The translations under genes were made by a program, and so were the position numbers. The notes under the pieces were generated by a model. That model was not told where the DNA came from. It worked only from the letters and a program-made list of their open reading frames with translations, and ran no database searches. Positions 8,255 to 16,708 of a stretch of 64,000 bases of DNA are shown here, in pieces. The stretch's first letter is position 1. The number at the start of each line of letters is the position of its first letter. The stretch comes from Shewanella gelidimarina (GTDB lineage: Bacteria > Pseudomonadota > Gammaproteobacteria > Enterobacterales > Shewanellaceae). The stretch lies in contig NZ_JAKIKW010000018.1 in the NCBI RefSeq assembly GCF_023283945.1, positions 55,479 to 119,478 of the forward strand. Reading direction: 5' to 3'.

Positions 8255-8776
8255 ATGGCTGTGCAAACTCCAGCAGCAAATCCTGCTTTAGCATCACTAC
8301 AAGATATTCAAACCCCGACAGAAATTGGGCTTTGGCCGCTGGCTTATGGATACTGGCTCTTGCTACTTGTCGTGTTGATATCTGTCACTGCCGCTTTTAT
8401 TTACCTCAGAAAACACCGGCAGCACACCGCAGCTAAAAGAGCAGCATTAGTGGAGCTCGCAAAGCTGGATCCGAGCACGGCACAATACATCACCAATGTC
8501 AGTGAAATATTAAAACGGGCAGCAATGAGCTATTGCGACCGTTCATTGGTTGCAGGCTTATCGGGCACTCATTGGTATGCTTGGCTTACAGCGCAAGTGA
8601 ACTCCCCCCCGGTTGAATTATGTGAACTGCTTAAATTGAGTTATCAGCGTACAGAGCTGACTCAATCACAAGCGATAGCATTAAAACAAAGTGCAGAACA
8701 TTGGTTAAAAAGCGCCCTGCCGCTCGATTCGAAACGGCTTGACGCTGCCTTAGCCGTCAACATGGAGGCTAAATAA
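8255..8776 (+). CDS. DUF4381 membrane protein of the Bat operon
   Basis: Begins directly after the DUF58 stop codon and overlaps batA by one base. About residues 27-50 form one membrane helix (YGYWLLLLVVLISVTAAFIYL) with a basic cytoplasmic flank (RKHRQHTAAKRAA). The rest is a soluble helical domain. Size (173 residues) and position fit the DUF4381 family, a small membrane protein found between DUF58 and BatA genes. Function unknown beyond the operon association. Confidence 0.85.
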   Translation: MAVQTPAANPALASLQDIQTPTEIGLWPLAYGYWLLLLVVLISVTAAFIYLRKHRQHTAAKRAALVELAKLDPSTAQYITNVSEILKRAAMSYCDRSLVAGLSGTHWYAWLTAQVNSPPVELCELLKLSYQRTELTQSQAIALKQSAEHWLKSALPLDSKRLDAALAVNMEAK

Positions 8777-9774
8777 TGTTAACTCTAGCGCTGCCATGGT
8801 TATTACTATTATTGCCACTGCCACTACTTTTTAAAAAACAGCAGCAACAAGTTAAGCTGGGAGGTCATCTTTATCTTCCAGGAAGTGATATCGAGTCGCA
8901 AAGTCTGCCCATTAAAACAACTCCGAGTACAAAGAAAGGTTATTGGATCTTGTGGGTGTTATTGGTTATCGCCGTTGCAAGGCCATTATGGATGGGTGAA
9001 CCGATAGAGCTACCCAGTAAAGGGCGTGACTTAATGTTGTCCGTTGACTTGTCTGGCAGCATGCAGATAGAAGATATGGTCATCGACGGCAGAGCCACCG
9101 ACAGATTCACACTTATCCAACATGTGGTTAGCCAGTTTATTGAACGTCGAAAAGGGGATCGCATCGGGCTTATCTTGTTTGCCGATCATGCTTACCTGCA
9201 GTCCCCTCTCACCCAAGACAGACGCACTGTAGCGCAGTATCTGAATGAAGCAGAAATTGGTTTAGTCGGCAGGCAAACCGCCATTGGTGAAGCGATTGCT
9301 CTCGGGGTTAAACGATTCGATCAAGTAGACGAGAGTAATAGAGTGCTTATCCTACTTACTGACGGCGCTAATAATGCCGGTGCGATATCGCCAGAAAAAG
9401 CAACTGAAATAGCCGCCAAGAGAGGGATCACCATCTATACCATTGGCGTGGGAGCTGAAGTTATGGAGCGTCGCACTCTTTTTGGTAAAGAACGCGTTAA
9501 CCCTTCGATGGATTTAGATGAGCCGCAGCTTAAGCAGATTGCCGCTAAAACGGGCGGTACCTATTTTCGCGCGCGAAATGCCGAAGAACTTGAACGTATC
9601 TATCAAGAGATCGATAACCTAGAACCCATTAGCCGAGAGCAATTAAGTTATCGCCCACAATCGGAGCTTTTCTACTGGCCGTTGGGCTTGGCATTATTAC
9701 TTTCAATATTTAAAAGTATGGGCCAATTATCTATTTTTAGTCTTAAGCCTAAACTACCATCGGGAGGCCGTTAG
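8776..9774 (+). CDS. batA: VWA-domain membrane protein BatA
   Basis: Two N-terminal hydrophobic stretches (about 3-19 and 57-69), a von Willebrand A domain, and a C-terminal membrane helix (about 300-318). The metal-ion-dependent adhesion site is complete at its first element, DLSGS (D91, S93, S95), with a later TDGANN. BatA proteins are proposed to act with BatB-D and MoxR at the cytoplasmic membrane in aerotolerance or stress resistance, named from Bacteroides; the molecular role is not known. Fully coupled in the operon (1-bp overlap upstream, 2-bp gap downstream). Confidence 0.9.
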   Translation: MLTLALPWLLLLLPLPLLFKKQQQQVKLGGHLYLPGSDIESQSLPIKTTPSTKKGYWILWVLLVIAVARPLWMGEPIELPSKGRDLMLSVDLSGSMQIEDMVIDGRATDRFTLIQHVVSQFIERRKGDRIGLILFADHAYLQSPLTQDRRTVAQYLNEAEIGLVGRQTAIGEAIALGVKRFDQVDESNRVLILLTDGANNAGAISPEKATEIAAKRGITIYTIGVGAEVMERRTLFGKERVNPSMDLDEPQLKQIAAKTGGTYFRARNAEELERIYQEIDNLEPISREQLSYRPQSELFYWPLGLALLLSIFKSMGQLSIFSLKPKLPSGGR

Positions 9775-9776
9775 TC

Positions 9777-11672
9777 ATGCATTTTTTACGCCCTGAGTGG
9801 TTTTTGGCGCTCATTCCACTTGTCATACTGCTGCTATTTATCAAGAAAAACCAAGGTGCCAGTTCCAGTTGGAACCAGTATATAGCACCTCACCTTGCCG
9901 ATGTATTGCTAGGCAGTATCGAGAAAAAACAGAGTCATAACGTTTTATATCTTGCATTTGCTTGGTTGATTGCAGTGCTTGCGCTATCGGGGCCCGCATT
10001 GGAAAAAACGGCTCTGCCAGTCTATGAATCGGCTCAAGGTCGAGTCATAGTGATGGATATGTCGCTATCTATGTATGCTAACGACCTATCACCGAATCGA
10101 CTGACTCAATCAAAATACCGAGCCACTGATCTGATTGAGACGGTCGTTGAAGGTGAAACGGGCCTAATCGCTTATGCTGGTGATGCCTTTACCATTAGTC
10201 CATTAACACGTGATAAAGCCACCTTATTGAACCTATTGCCGACGTTGACGCCAAGTATCATGCCCGTTAAAGGCTCTAATGTTGAAGTAGCGCTAGAGCA
10301 TGCCAAGTCATTATTAATCCAGGGCGGGCATGTTCGTGGTGATATTGTGCTTTTTACCGACGGTATTTCCAGCTCTCAACTTAATCGAGCCAAATCTGTC
10401 TTAAAAGGCAGTTCCTACCGCTTAGGCATTCTGGCTTTTGGCAGTGAACAAGGTGCTCCGATTCAACTGCCCAATGGTCAACTATTGCGTGATAACGGTA
10501 ATCAAGTCGTTATCGCCAAAACAGATTATGGATTGCTGCAATCATTAGCATCGTCAGCCAATGGTACTGTGATCCCTATTCGTGCTGATGGTCAAGATGT
10601 GACCCAACTCGTGCAATGGCTTGCCAGCACAAAAGACACTAAAGAGAGTGATTTAGAAGGTGAGGTTTGGCAAGATCTGGGCGGCTACATCGCACTGTTA
10701 TTGCTACTTCCCGCGCTGCTTAGCTTCAGACACGGCATTATCGGTGTCTTCGCGTTAATGGCCATTATGCAGCCAATCCAGCCCGTTTATGCCGACAGTT
10801 GGGATAACCTTTGGCAAACTCAAAATCAACAAGCATCAAACGCCTATCAAGCTCAGCAGTATCAAGCTGCGGCAGAGCAATTTGAACAAACTCAATGGCA
10901 AGCCAGCGCCCGTTATAAGGCGGGTCAATTTGATGAAGCTCTTACGGGCTTTGAGCAAGATACTTCAGCCAGTGGCCTCTACAACCAAGGCAATGCACTC
11001 ATGCAGCTAGGTCAATATGATCAAGCCGAAAAGCGCTATCAACAGGCACTCAATCAAGCGCCTGAGATGGACGTCGCGAAGCAAAACTTGGCTCTCGCCA
11101 AAAAGTTGCAACAGCAACAAGAGCAGCAACAAAATGGTCAAGGTGACAATCAACAGCAATCGGATGAATCAGATCCAAACGATAAACAATCACAAGACAG
11201 CAGCTCTGAGTCTAAAGATAGCCAAGGTGAACAGAATAAAGAACAATCTGATGATGCCAATTCTACAGATGATTCTGACGATGACCCTAGCGATGAATCC
11301 GCTGAACCTCAGCAAAATGAAGATGCTGCGCAAGACGCTGAGCAAAACTCAGGTAAAGAGCAGCCCAATGATAATGATGCTGCGATGGAAGCCGATAGTT
11401 CAAAAGATGACTCGAAAGATGAACCTCAGCAAACTAAAGCACAAGAATCTGCAGTTGAAAGTGACACTCAAGAGAGTGATGTTCAAGAAGGTGAACAACA
11501 AGGCTCAATGGCTCCAATAGCCCCTTCAGATGAACCTCTTCCGCCAGAAATGGAAAGAGCATTAAGAGCGATTGCAGACGACCCGCAAGTATTACTCCGT
11601 AATAAAATGCAGCTTGAATATCAGAAACGACGCCGCCAAGGCATTAATACCAAGGAAAACCAACAGTGGTAA
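9777..11672 (+). CDS. batB: VWA plus TPR membrane protein (BatB-BatC fusion)
   Basis: Residues 7-22 and 57-72 are membrane helices, followed by a VWA domain with an intact metal site DMSLS (D94, S96, S98) and FTDGIS, and another hydrophobic segment at about 300-335. From about 360 to 450 there are tetratricopeptide-like repeats (YNQGNALMQLGQYDQAEKRY is typical). Residues about 450-600 are low-complexity Gln/Glu/Asp/Ser-rich. The combination equals BatB joined to a BatC-type TPR protein in one chain, common in gammaproteobacteria. The acidic, Gln-rich linker also creates a spurious long frame on another phase. The stop overlaps the batD start by 7 bases. Confidence 0.9.
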   Translation: MHFLRPEWFLALIPLVILLLFIKKNQGASSSWNQYIAPHLADVLLGSIEKKQSHNVLYLAFAWLIAVLALSGPALEKTALPVYESAQGRVIVMDMSLSMYANDLSPNRLTQSKYRATDLIETVVEGETGLIAYAGDAFTISPLTRDKATLLNLLPTLTPSIMPVKGSNVEVALEHAKSLLIQGGHVRGDIVLFTDGISSSQLNRAKSVLKGSSYRLGILAFGSEQGAPIQLPNGQLLRDNGNQVVIAKTDYGLLQSLASSANGTVIPIRADGQDVTQLVQWLASTKDTKESDLEGEVWQDLGGYIALLLLLPALLSFRHGIIGVFALMAIMQPIQPVYADSWDNLWQTQNQQASNAYQAQQYQAAAEQFEQTQWQASARYKAGQFDEALTGFEQDTSASGLYNQGNALMQLGQYDQAEKRYQQALNQAPEMDVAKQNLALAKKLQQQQEQQQNGQGDNQQQSDESDPNDKQSQDSSSESKDSQGEQNKEQSDDANSTDDSDDDPSDESAEPQQNEDAAQDAEQNSGKEQPNDNDAAMEADSSKDDSKDEPQQTKAQESAVESDTQESDVQEGEQQGSMAPIAPSDEPLPPEMERALRAIADDPQVLLRNKMQLEYQKRRRQGINTKENQQW

Positions 11673-13303
11673 TTCGACATCTATGTGCGCTCTTAATTGT
11701 AGCCTTAACCGCTGCGGCACCCGCCTATGCAATCACCAGCTTGCAAGCATCGGTTGACCGTAATCCTGTTATTGAAGGTGAATCTCTGGTGCTAACGGTT
11801 GTTGCAGATGACGATCTCAACAGTGGTGAGCTCAACACCTCATCACTGCTAAAGGACTTTATCGTTGGTAGAACAAGCATCAGTCGCAGTAAACAGATCA
11901 TGAATTTTGATGCGAGAAACGAGACTCGTTGGCAAGTGCTTTTATCGCCAAAATTTGGCGGCAACATCACCATTCCCGCCTTCAGTATAAAAGGCGTGAG
12001 TTCTGCGCCCATTACCCTTTCGGTAGTCGATAGAAAGTCGCAACCGCAACAGATGCAAGATATTTTTATGCGATCGAGCTTATCTTCAGAAGAAGCTTAT
12101 GTCGGCCAAATGTTAACCTACAGAGTGAAGCTTTATCTGGCACTAGAATTACAACGTGGAGTGCTTAGCGCTCCATTGCTAGACGGCGCTCAAATCAAAC
12201 AACTGGGTGAAGATAAAGACAGCAATGAAATTGTTAATGGCAAGCGTTACCGCGTCATTGAACGCGCCTATGCCATTATCGCCGACCAACCCGGTGAACT
12301 GACCATCAATGGTGCCAGTTTTTCTGGAGATGTACTGGTACAAACCAAACGCAATGGCGGTATGTTCTCATTCAATGAAAGTCGGCCGACTCAAACCCAA
12401 GCGCCAAAATCAATCGTATTGATCAACCCTGAGCCTATCGAGTATCAAGGTCAGTGGTTGGTATCTGATTTAGTCGTGTTAAAAGAAGATTGGCCGACAA
12501 TACCCGTCGAGTATAAAGTCGGCGACCCTATTACTCGTACGATAAGCTTATTAGCATCTAATGCTGATGAGACCAGTTTGCCCGACATCCGACTATCAAC
12601 ACCTGCTGAGCTAAAGACCTATCCAGAAAAGGCACAACGAAAGTCGTTTGTTCGAGATAAACAAATGGTGTCACAACTCACGCAAACCACCGCAATAGTG
12701 GCGACAAAAGCTGGCACTTACACACTACCGGAAATAAAAGTTCCTTGGTGGAACCCGCACCTCAAGCAGCAGCAATACGCCACTCTTCCCGCCCGTACTG
12801 TTGTCGTCGTTGGAGGCGCTATTGCCGAACCTGTGAACATTCATCAACCGCCAAATACGATTCAAACAACCACTGCGGGTTACTGGCCTTGGTTAACTGG
12901 CGGTTTTGCGTTGTTATGGTTATTAACGCTAATGCTTTGGCTCAATGCCAGAAAAAAACAGCCAGTAAGCACTGCTAAAATCAACGAAAAAAGTCTAACG
13001 ACTATAAATAACAGTGCCCGAAAATTGCTTGAGCAAAGTTGTGCAGCAAAAGAACCAACAAAAGTTATCAACGCACTAATAGCCTACTACTCTGAGCTTT
13101 TAGGACAACCAATGACATTACAAGATATAGCCAAAATATCAGCGGAGCTTTCTATCGCAATCGCGTCATTGCAGCAATCTGCTTATAGCAAAAACACCAC
13201 CGAGATTGACTACAAGCAATTACTCAACATCATTTTGGCGACAAAAATGAATGATAAACAGAGTAATACCTCTGCTCTTAATTCACTCAACCCGCAAACA
13301 TAA
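11666..13303 (+). CDS. batD: BatD (oxygen-tolerance) protein
   Basis: GTG start inside the end of batB gives a typical signal peptide (VIRHLCALLIVALTAAAPAYA) and the conserved N-terminal domain beginning ITSLQASVDRNPVIEGESLVL. BatD family members are periplasmic proteins of beta-sandwich repeats anchored by a C-terminal helix; here the helix is at about 410-427 (WPWLTGGFALLWLLTLMLWL), followed by a roughly 115-residue cytoplasmic tail. Last gene of the moxR/bat operon; a strong terminator follows. Confidence 0.88.
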   Translation: MVIRHLCALLIVALTAAAPAYAITSLQASVDRNPVIEGESLVLTVVADDDLNSGELNTSSLLKDFIVGRTSISRSKQIMNFDARNETRWQVLLSPKFGGNITIPAFSIKGVSSAPITLSVVDRKSQPQQMQDIFMRSSLSSEEAYVGQMLTYRVKLYLALELQRGVLSAPLLDGAQIKQLGEDKDSNEIVNGKRYRVIERAYAIIADQPGELTINGASFSGDVLVQTKRNGGMFSFNESRPTQTQAPKSIVLINPEPIEYQGQWLVSDLVVLKEDWPTIPVEYKVGDPITRTISLLASNADETSLPDIRLSTPAELKTYPEKAQRKSFVRDKQMVSQLTQTTAIVATKAGTYTLPEIKVPWWNPHLKQQQYATLPARTVVVVGGAIAEPVNIHQPPNTIQTTTAGYWPWLTGGFALLWLLTLMLWLNARKKQPVSTAKINEKSLTTINNSARKLLEQSCAAKEPTKVINALIAYYSELLGQPMTLQDIAKISAELSIAIASLQQSAYSKNTTEIDYKQLLNIILATKMNDKQSNTSALNSLNPQT

Positions 13304-13331
13304 CGGTTACGGAGTAATACATCATTTAAAT

Positions 13332-13360
13332 AATGACGCTCATTTAGAGCGTCATTTTTA
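13332..13360 (+). terminator. Terminator of the moxR/bat operon
   Basis: Arms AATGACGCTC / GAGCGTCATT with loop ATTTA, followed by a short T-run. Confidence 0.85.
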
Positions 13361-13505
13361 TATCAGTAACAGAATCTAGCGTTATTTTGAGCCTATCTGT
13401 TTACACTATTTTGTTTTTGGCTTTGTTTAGTGATTCCACATATTGGTATTCGACGATGAACAAGGTTAAGCTGTGTTTTATTGATCCAGTTAGAAAAAAT
13501 AAAAA

Positions 13506-14069
13506 ATGTTTGATAGTTGGCGAAATAAAAAGTCGAGCTCCACGGTCTCTTCAGACATGGTTAGCAAACAAAGACGATACGATAGCCTTGTCAGGGCACT
13601 TCATACCGATATATACCGTTATGCCTATTGGCTATGCGGCGATAAACATGTCGCTGAAGATATCACCCAGGAAACGTTTCTGCGCGCATGGCGTTCACTT
13701 GATTCATTAAAAGATGAAAAAGCTGCAAAATCATGGCTGATTACTATTCTCCGCCGTGAAAATGCACGACGTTTTGAGCGTAAACAATTTAATTACTCTG
13801 ATGTTGAACAAGAGTTTATTGAAGACACGTTTTCTAGCAGTACCGAAGACCATGCTGAACAACATTTATTACAGAGACAAATTTCAAAGTTGGAACTTGA
13901 ATACCGAGAACCATTATTACTGCAAGTGATTGGTGGTTTTAGTGGCGAAGAAATAGCAAAGATATTAGATCTTAATCGAAATACTGTTATGACTCGTTTA
14001 TTTAGAGCAAGAAACCAACTGAAGGATGCACTCGAACAACCGACTATCAGAGGTCAATCCAATGGATGA
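13506..14069 (+). CDS. ECF-subfamily RNA polymerase sigma factor
   Basis: Region 2 is clear (YAYWLCGDKHVAEDITQETF, residues about 40-60, then LRAWRSLDSLKDEKAAKSW), and region 4 carries a helix-turn-helix (EPLLLQVIGGFSGEEIAKIL, then NRNTVMTRLFRARNQLKDAL). At 187 residues with only sigma-2 and sigma-4 it is an ECF factor. The start is uncertain: ATG 13506 lacks a good ribosome site, and ATG 13560 (MVSKQRRYDS) is a reasonable alternative. The gene overlaps the next one by 8 bp, a DUF3379 membrane protein that is the likely anti-sigma partner. Its regulon is not visible here. Confidence 0.92.
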   Translation: MFDSWRNKKSSSTVSSDMVSKQRRYDSLVRALHTDIYRYAYWLCGDKHVAEDITQETFLRAWRSLDSLKDEKAAKSWLITILRRENARRFERKQFNYSDVEQEFIEDTFSSSTEDHAEQHLLQRQISKLELEYREPLLLQVIGGFSGEEIAKILDLNRNTVMTRLFRARNQLKDALEQPTIRGQSNG

Positions 14070-14766
14070 ACTTAAATTTCGCCGCCAAGCTTATGGTGAG
14101 CCAAATAGCCAAGATCCCGAGTTCCTTCAAGCAGCAATGGAATCGGCAGAAAGCGAAGCCTTTTTAAATGTTCTTAAAGGCTTAGATAACAAAATTGAAA
14201 AAGCACTGAGCATCGATGTACCTGATGATCTAGTGGCTAAGTTGTTATTACGTCAACAGTTGCAACATCACCATGCACAACGTCGTAAAACAGGATTTGC
14301 GTTTGCGATGGTCGCATCAGTGGCCTTCTTAGCGGGTATTACCTTTACGTTAATGCGCATGGGACCTGTTGATTTAGGACAGCATGCATTGGCACACGTT
14401 TATCATGAAGATAAAGCTCTTCATCTTGATCAGAATGTCCAATACCAAGACGTTAACTTTCAACTGGCTTCGCTTGGCAATATTGGTGATATGCAATTTA
14501 CCGAGCAGCCAGGTAAAGTGTTTTACAGTACCTATTGTGATTTTCAAGGGGTAAAAAGCCTGCATTTAGTCATGCAAGGCGAACACGGAAAAGTCACCCT
14601 GTTTATCGTGCCGTTAGAAGATAGAATGGTATTAGAAGAAGCTTTTGCCGATAATAAATATAAAGGCATGGGTTTCGAAACGGGTAACACTTATATGTTA
14701 CTTGTGGGTGAAGAAAGCCAAGACCTCAATTACGTTAAAAACGAAATTAAGCAAACATTCATCTAG
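14062..14766 (+). CDS. DUF3379 membrane protein, probable anti-sigma partner
   Basis: ATG 14062 is chosen over the upstream in-frame 14026 because AGAGG sits 7 bases before it and it overlaps the sigma-factor stop, as expected for coupled sigma/anti-sigma genes. The N-terminal 80 residues are cytoplasmic and start MDELKFRRQAYGEP, like DUF3379 members. One membrane helix follows (TGFAFAMVASVAFLAGITFTL), then a periplasmic domain of about 130 residues. The topology matches a transmembrane anti-sigma factor, but no zinc-type anti-sigma motif is present, so the role is inferred from position and architecture. Confidence 0.82.
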   Translation: MDELKFRRQAYGEPNSQDPEFLQAAMESAESEAFLNVLKGLDNKIEKALSIDVPDDLVAKLLLRQQLQHHHAQRRKTGFAFAMVASVAFLAGITFTLMRMGPVDLGQHALAHVYHEDKALHLDQNVQYQDVNFQLASLGNIGDMQFTEQPGKVFYSTYCDFQGVKSLHLVMQGEHGKVTLFIVPLEDRMVLEEAFADNKYKGMGFETGNTYMLLVGEESQDLNYVKNEIKQTFI

Positions 14767-14775
14767 TCCTTTGAC

Positions 14776-14806
14776 AACCAATGGTGCTATTTACGCACCA
14801 TTGGTT
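14776..14806. terminator. Hairpin after the sigma/DUF3379 pair
   Basis: Perfect 12-bp arms AACCAATGGTGC / GCACCATTGGTT with a 7-base loop. There is no T-tract, so termination strength is uncertain. Confidence 0.45.
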
Positions 14807-14904
14807 AGATCTACATCACAATTCCATCATTTATTGAGCTCACACTCGAATATCTGCTAGCATAGCGCCACAACTAAAAAACGATAAAAGCGTATATATA
14901 TCTC

Positions 14905-16356
14905 ATGACCATTGAATTACCTATTTTAATTACCTTCATTGGCTACCTTGCCTTAATGATGGGCATTGGCCTTTGGGCTTATAAGGCAACTGATTCTGTC
15001 GAAGATTACATATTAGGTGGCCGCGGCATGGGCCCAGCGGTAACCGCACTCAGTGTTGGCGCTTCTGACATGTCTGGCTGGCTGCTGCTTGGTTTACCTG
15101 GCGCCGTCTATTTAGGGGGTTTAGGTGAAGCTTGGATTGGTTTCGGATTGGTCTTTGGTGCCTGGTTAAACTGGCTGTTTGTTGCCAAGCGATTAAGGAT
15201 CTACACCGAGTTTACCGATAACGCGCTAACCCTTCCCGATTTTTTCGAAAAACGATTTGAAGATAATAAAGGCATACTCAAGTTAGTCTCTGCTGTCACC
15301 ATATTAGTGTTTTTTACCTTCTATGCATCGTCTGGCATGGTTGGCGGCGCTATTTTGTTTGAGAAAGTCTTTGGCCTTGATTACACGCTCGCGTTGATTA
15401 TTGGCTCGACCATCATTGTGGCTTACACCTTTGTCGGTGGCTTCTTTGCGGTAAGTTGGACCGATTTCTTCCAAGGCTGCTTAATGTTAGTGGCGTTATT
15501 AATTGTGCCCATCGCTATTTTTAGTCAACCAGAAACACAGCAAGGGTTTGAAGCTCTCGATCCTGCAATGTTGTCATTATTCAGTGAAAACACCACCTTT
15601 ATTGGACTCATATCGTTACTGGCTTGGGGGCTAGGCTATTTCGGTCAACCTCATATCTTGTCACGTTTTATGGCAATTGGTTCAGCCGACGATATTCCTG
15701 TTTCGCGCCGCATTGCAATGAGCTGGATGCTCATCGCATTATTGGGTGCATTGGCGACCGGTATCGCGGGAACATTATACTTTGCCGCAAGTCCGCTAGA
15801 AAATCCTGAAACCGTGTTTATTCATCTAGCACATGCCGCCTTCAATCCATGGATAGGCGGATTACTTATCGCGGCCATATTGTCGGCCATCATGAGTACG
15901 ATTGATTCACAACTACTGGTTTGTTCAAGCGTCATTACTGAAGACTTTTATAAGAAGTGGTTACGCCCACAAGCGCAAAGCAAAGAACTCATGCTAGTGG
16001 GTCGCATCGGCGTACTTGCCATTGCAATCATCGCGGGGATTGTTGCATTGAACCCTGAAAGCAGCGTACTTGGACTCGTTAGCTATGCATGGGCAGGTTT
16101 TGGTGCCGCATTTGGTCCAGTCGTATTAATGTCGCTCTTCTGGCGTGACTATAGCCGCGATGGTGCTGTTACTACTATCGTTGTTGGTGCTGTTACAGTG
16201 GTTGTTTGGAAGCAACTAAGCGGAGGGATTTTTGATCTTTATGAAATCTTACCCGGCTTCCTTTTTGCAACAATAGCCGGTGTGCTTGTTAGCAAATTAA
16301 AAGCACCTTCAGATACCGTTAAAGCGCAATTTACTGAGTTTGAAGCAAAACTATAA
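14905..16356 (+). CDS. putP: Sodium/proline symporter PutP
   Basis: A sodium:solute symporter (SSS) family transporter importing proline with Na+. About 13 hydrophobic segments over 483 residues. Diagnostic stretches are YILGGRGMGPAVTALSVGAS and DMSGWLLLGLPGAVY in TM2, FTDNALTLPDFFEKRFE, and the SSS signature region GLISLLAWGLGYFGQPHILSRFMA. Length and sequence fit PutP rather than PanF. The gene stands alone between two hairpins; no putA is adjacent. Confidence 0.94.
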   Translation: MTIELPILITFIGYLALMMGIGLWAYKATDSVEDYILGGRGMGPAVTALSVGASDMSGWLLLGLPGAVYLGGLGEAWIGFGLVFGAWLNWLFVAKRLRIYTEFTDNALTLPDFFEKRFEDNKGILKLVSAVTILVFFTFYASSGMVGGAILFEKVFGLDYTLALIIGSTIIVAYTFVGGFFAVSWTDFFQGCLMLVALLIVPIAIFSQPETQQGFEALDPAMLSLFSENTTFIGLISLLAWGLGYFGQPHILSRFMAIGSADDIPVSRRIAMSWMLIALLGALATGIAGTLYFAASPLENPETVFIHLAHAAFNPWIGGLLIAAILSAIMSTIDSQLLVCSSVITEDFYKKWLRPQAQSKELMLVGRIGVLAIAIIAGIVALNPESSVLGLVSYAWAGFGAAFGPVVLMSLFWRDYSRDGAVTTIVVGAVTVVVWKQLSGGIFDLYEILPGFLFATIAGVLVSKLKAPSDTVKAQFTEFEAKL

Positions 16357-16379
16357 ACGTGTAATTTGGCACTGTTACT

Positions 16380-16407
16380 AAAAAGCGTACAGGTGTACGC
16401 TTTTTTT
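16380..16407 (+). terminator. Terminator of putP
   Basis: AAAAGCGTAC / GTACGCTTTT arms with loop AGGT, then a run of T. Confidence 0.88.
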
Positions 16408-16582
16408 ATATCTCTCGATTAAGCCCTTGAACAACCAGTCGTTACATACTCTTAACAATAAGTTAAACCTAGAGCATCTCTCAACCCTCTATGCTATATG
16501 GCTTCTTTTTGAATATTCAATCGAATAGATATTTTTTAGCACATGAAAAATATTTAATTAACTAATACTTAACAATATTTTA

Positions 16583-16641
16583 GCACTGGTCGGAGTTGTC
16601 AGCTTACTATTACCTACCTAATATGCACTGGTCTAACAAGC
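16583..16641. promoter_or_regulatory. Two FadR-like half sites upstream of fadL
   Basis: GCACTGGTCGGAGTTGT (16583-16599) and GCACTGGTCTAACAAGC (16625-16641) share GCACTGGTC and resemble the left half of FadR operators (CTGGTCnGA). They are 42 bp apart, four helical turns, in direct orientation, within 130 bp of the fadL start. The right half sites are poor, so binding is uncertain. The rest of 16408-16708 is AT-rich promoter region with no gene. Confidence 0.42.
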
Positions 16642-16708
16642 GGATCTTGCAGTTAATTTAAAATTAACACTCATATAAGTAAGACCAATAATAATAGAGA
16701 TGATAATA

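Noticed and set aside
13387..13710. Plus-strand frame (107 residues) overlapping the ECF sigma gene
   Set aside because: It runs in a different phase across the sigma-factor start and has no family features.
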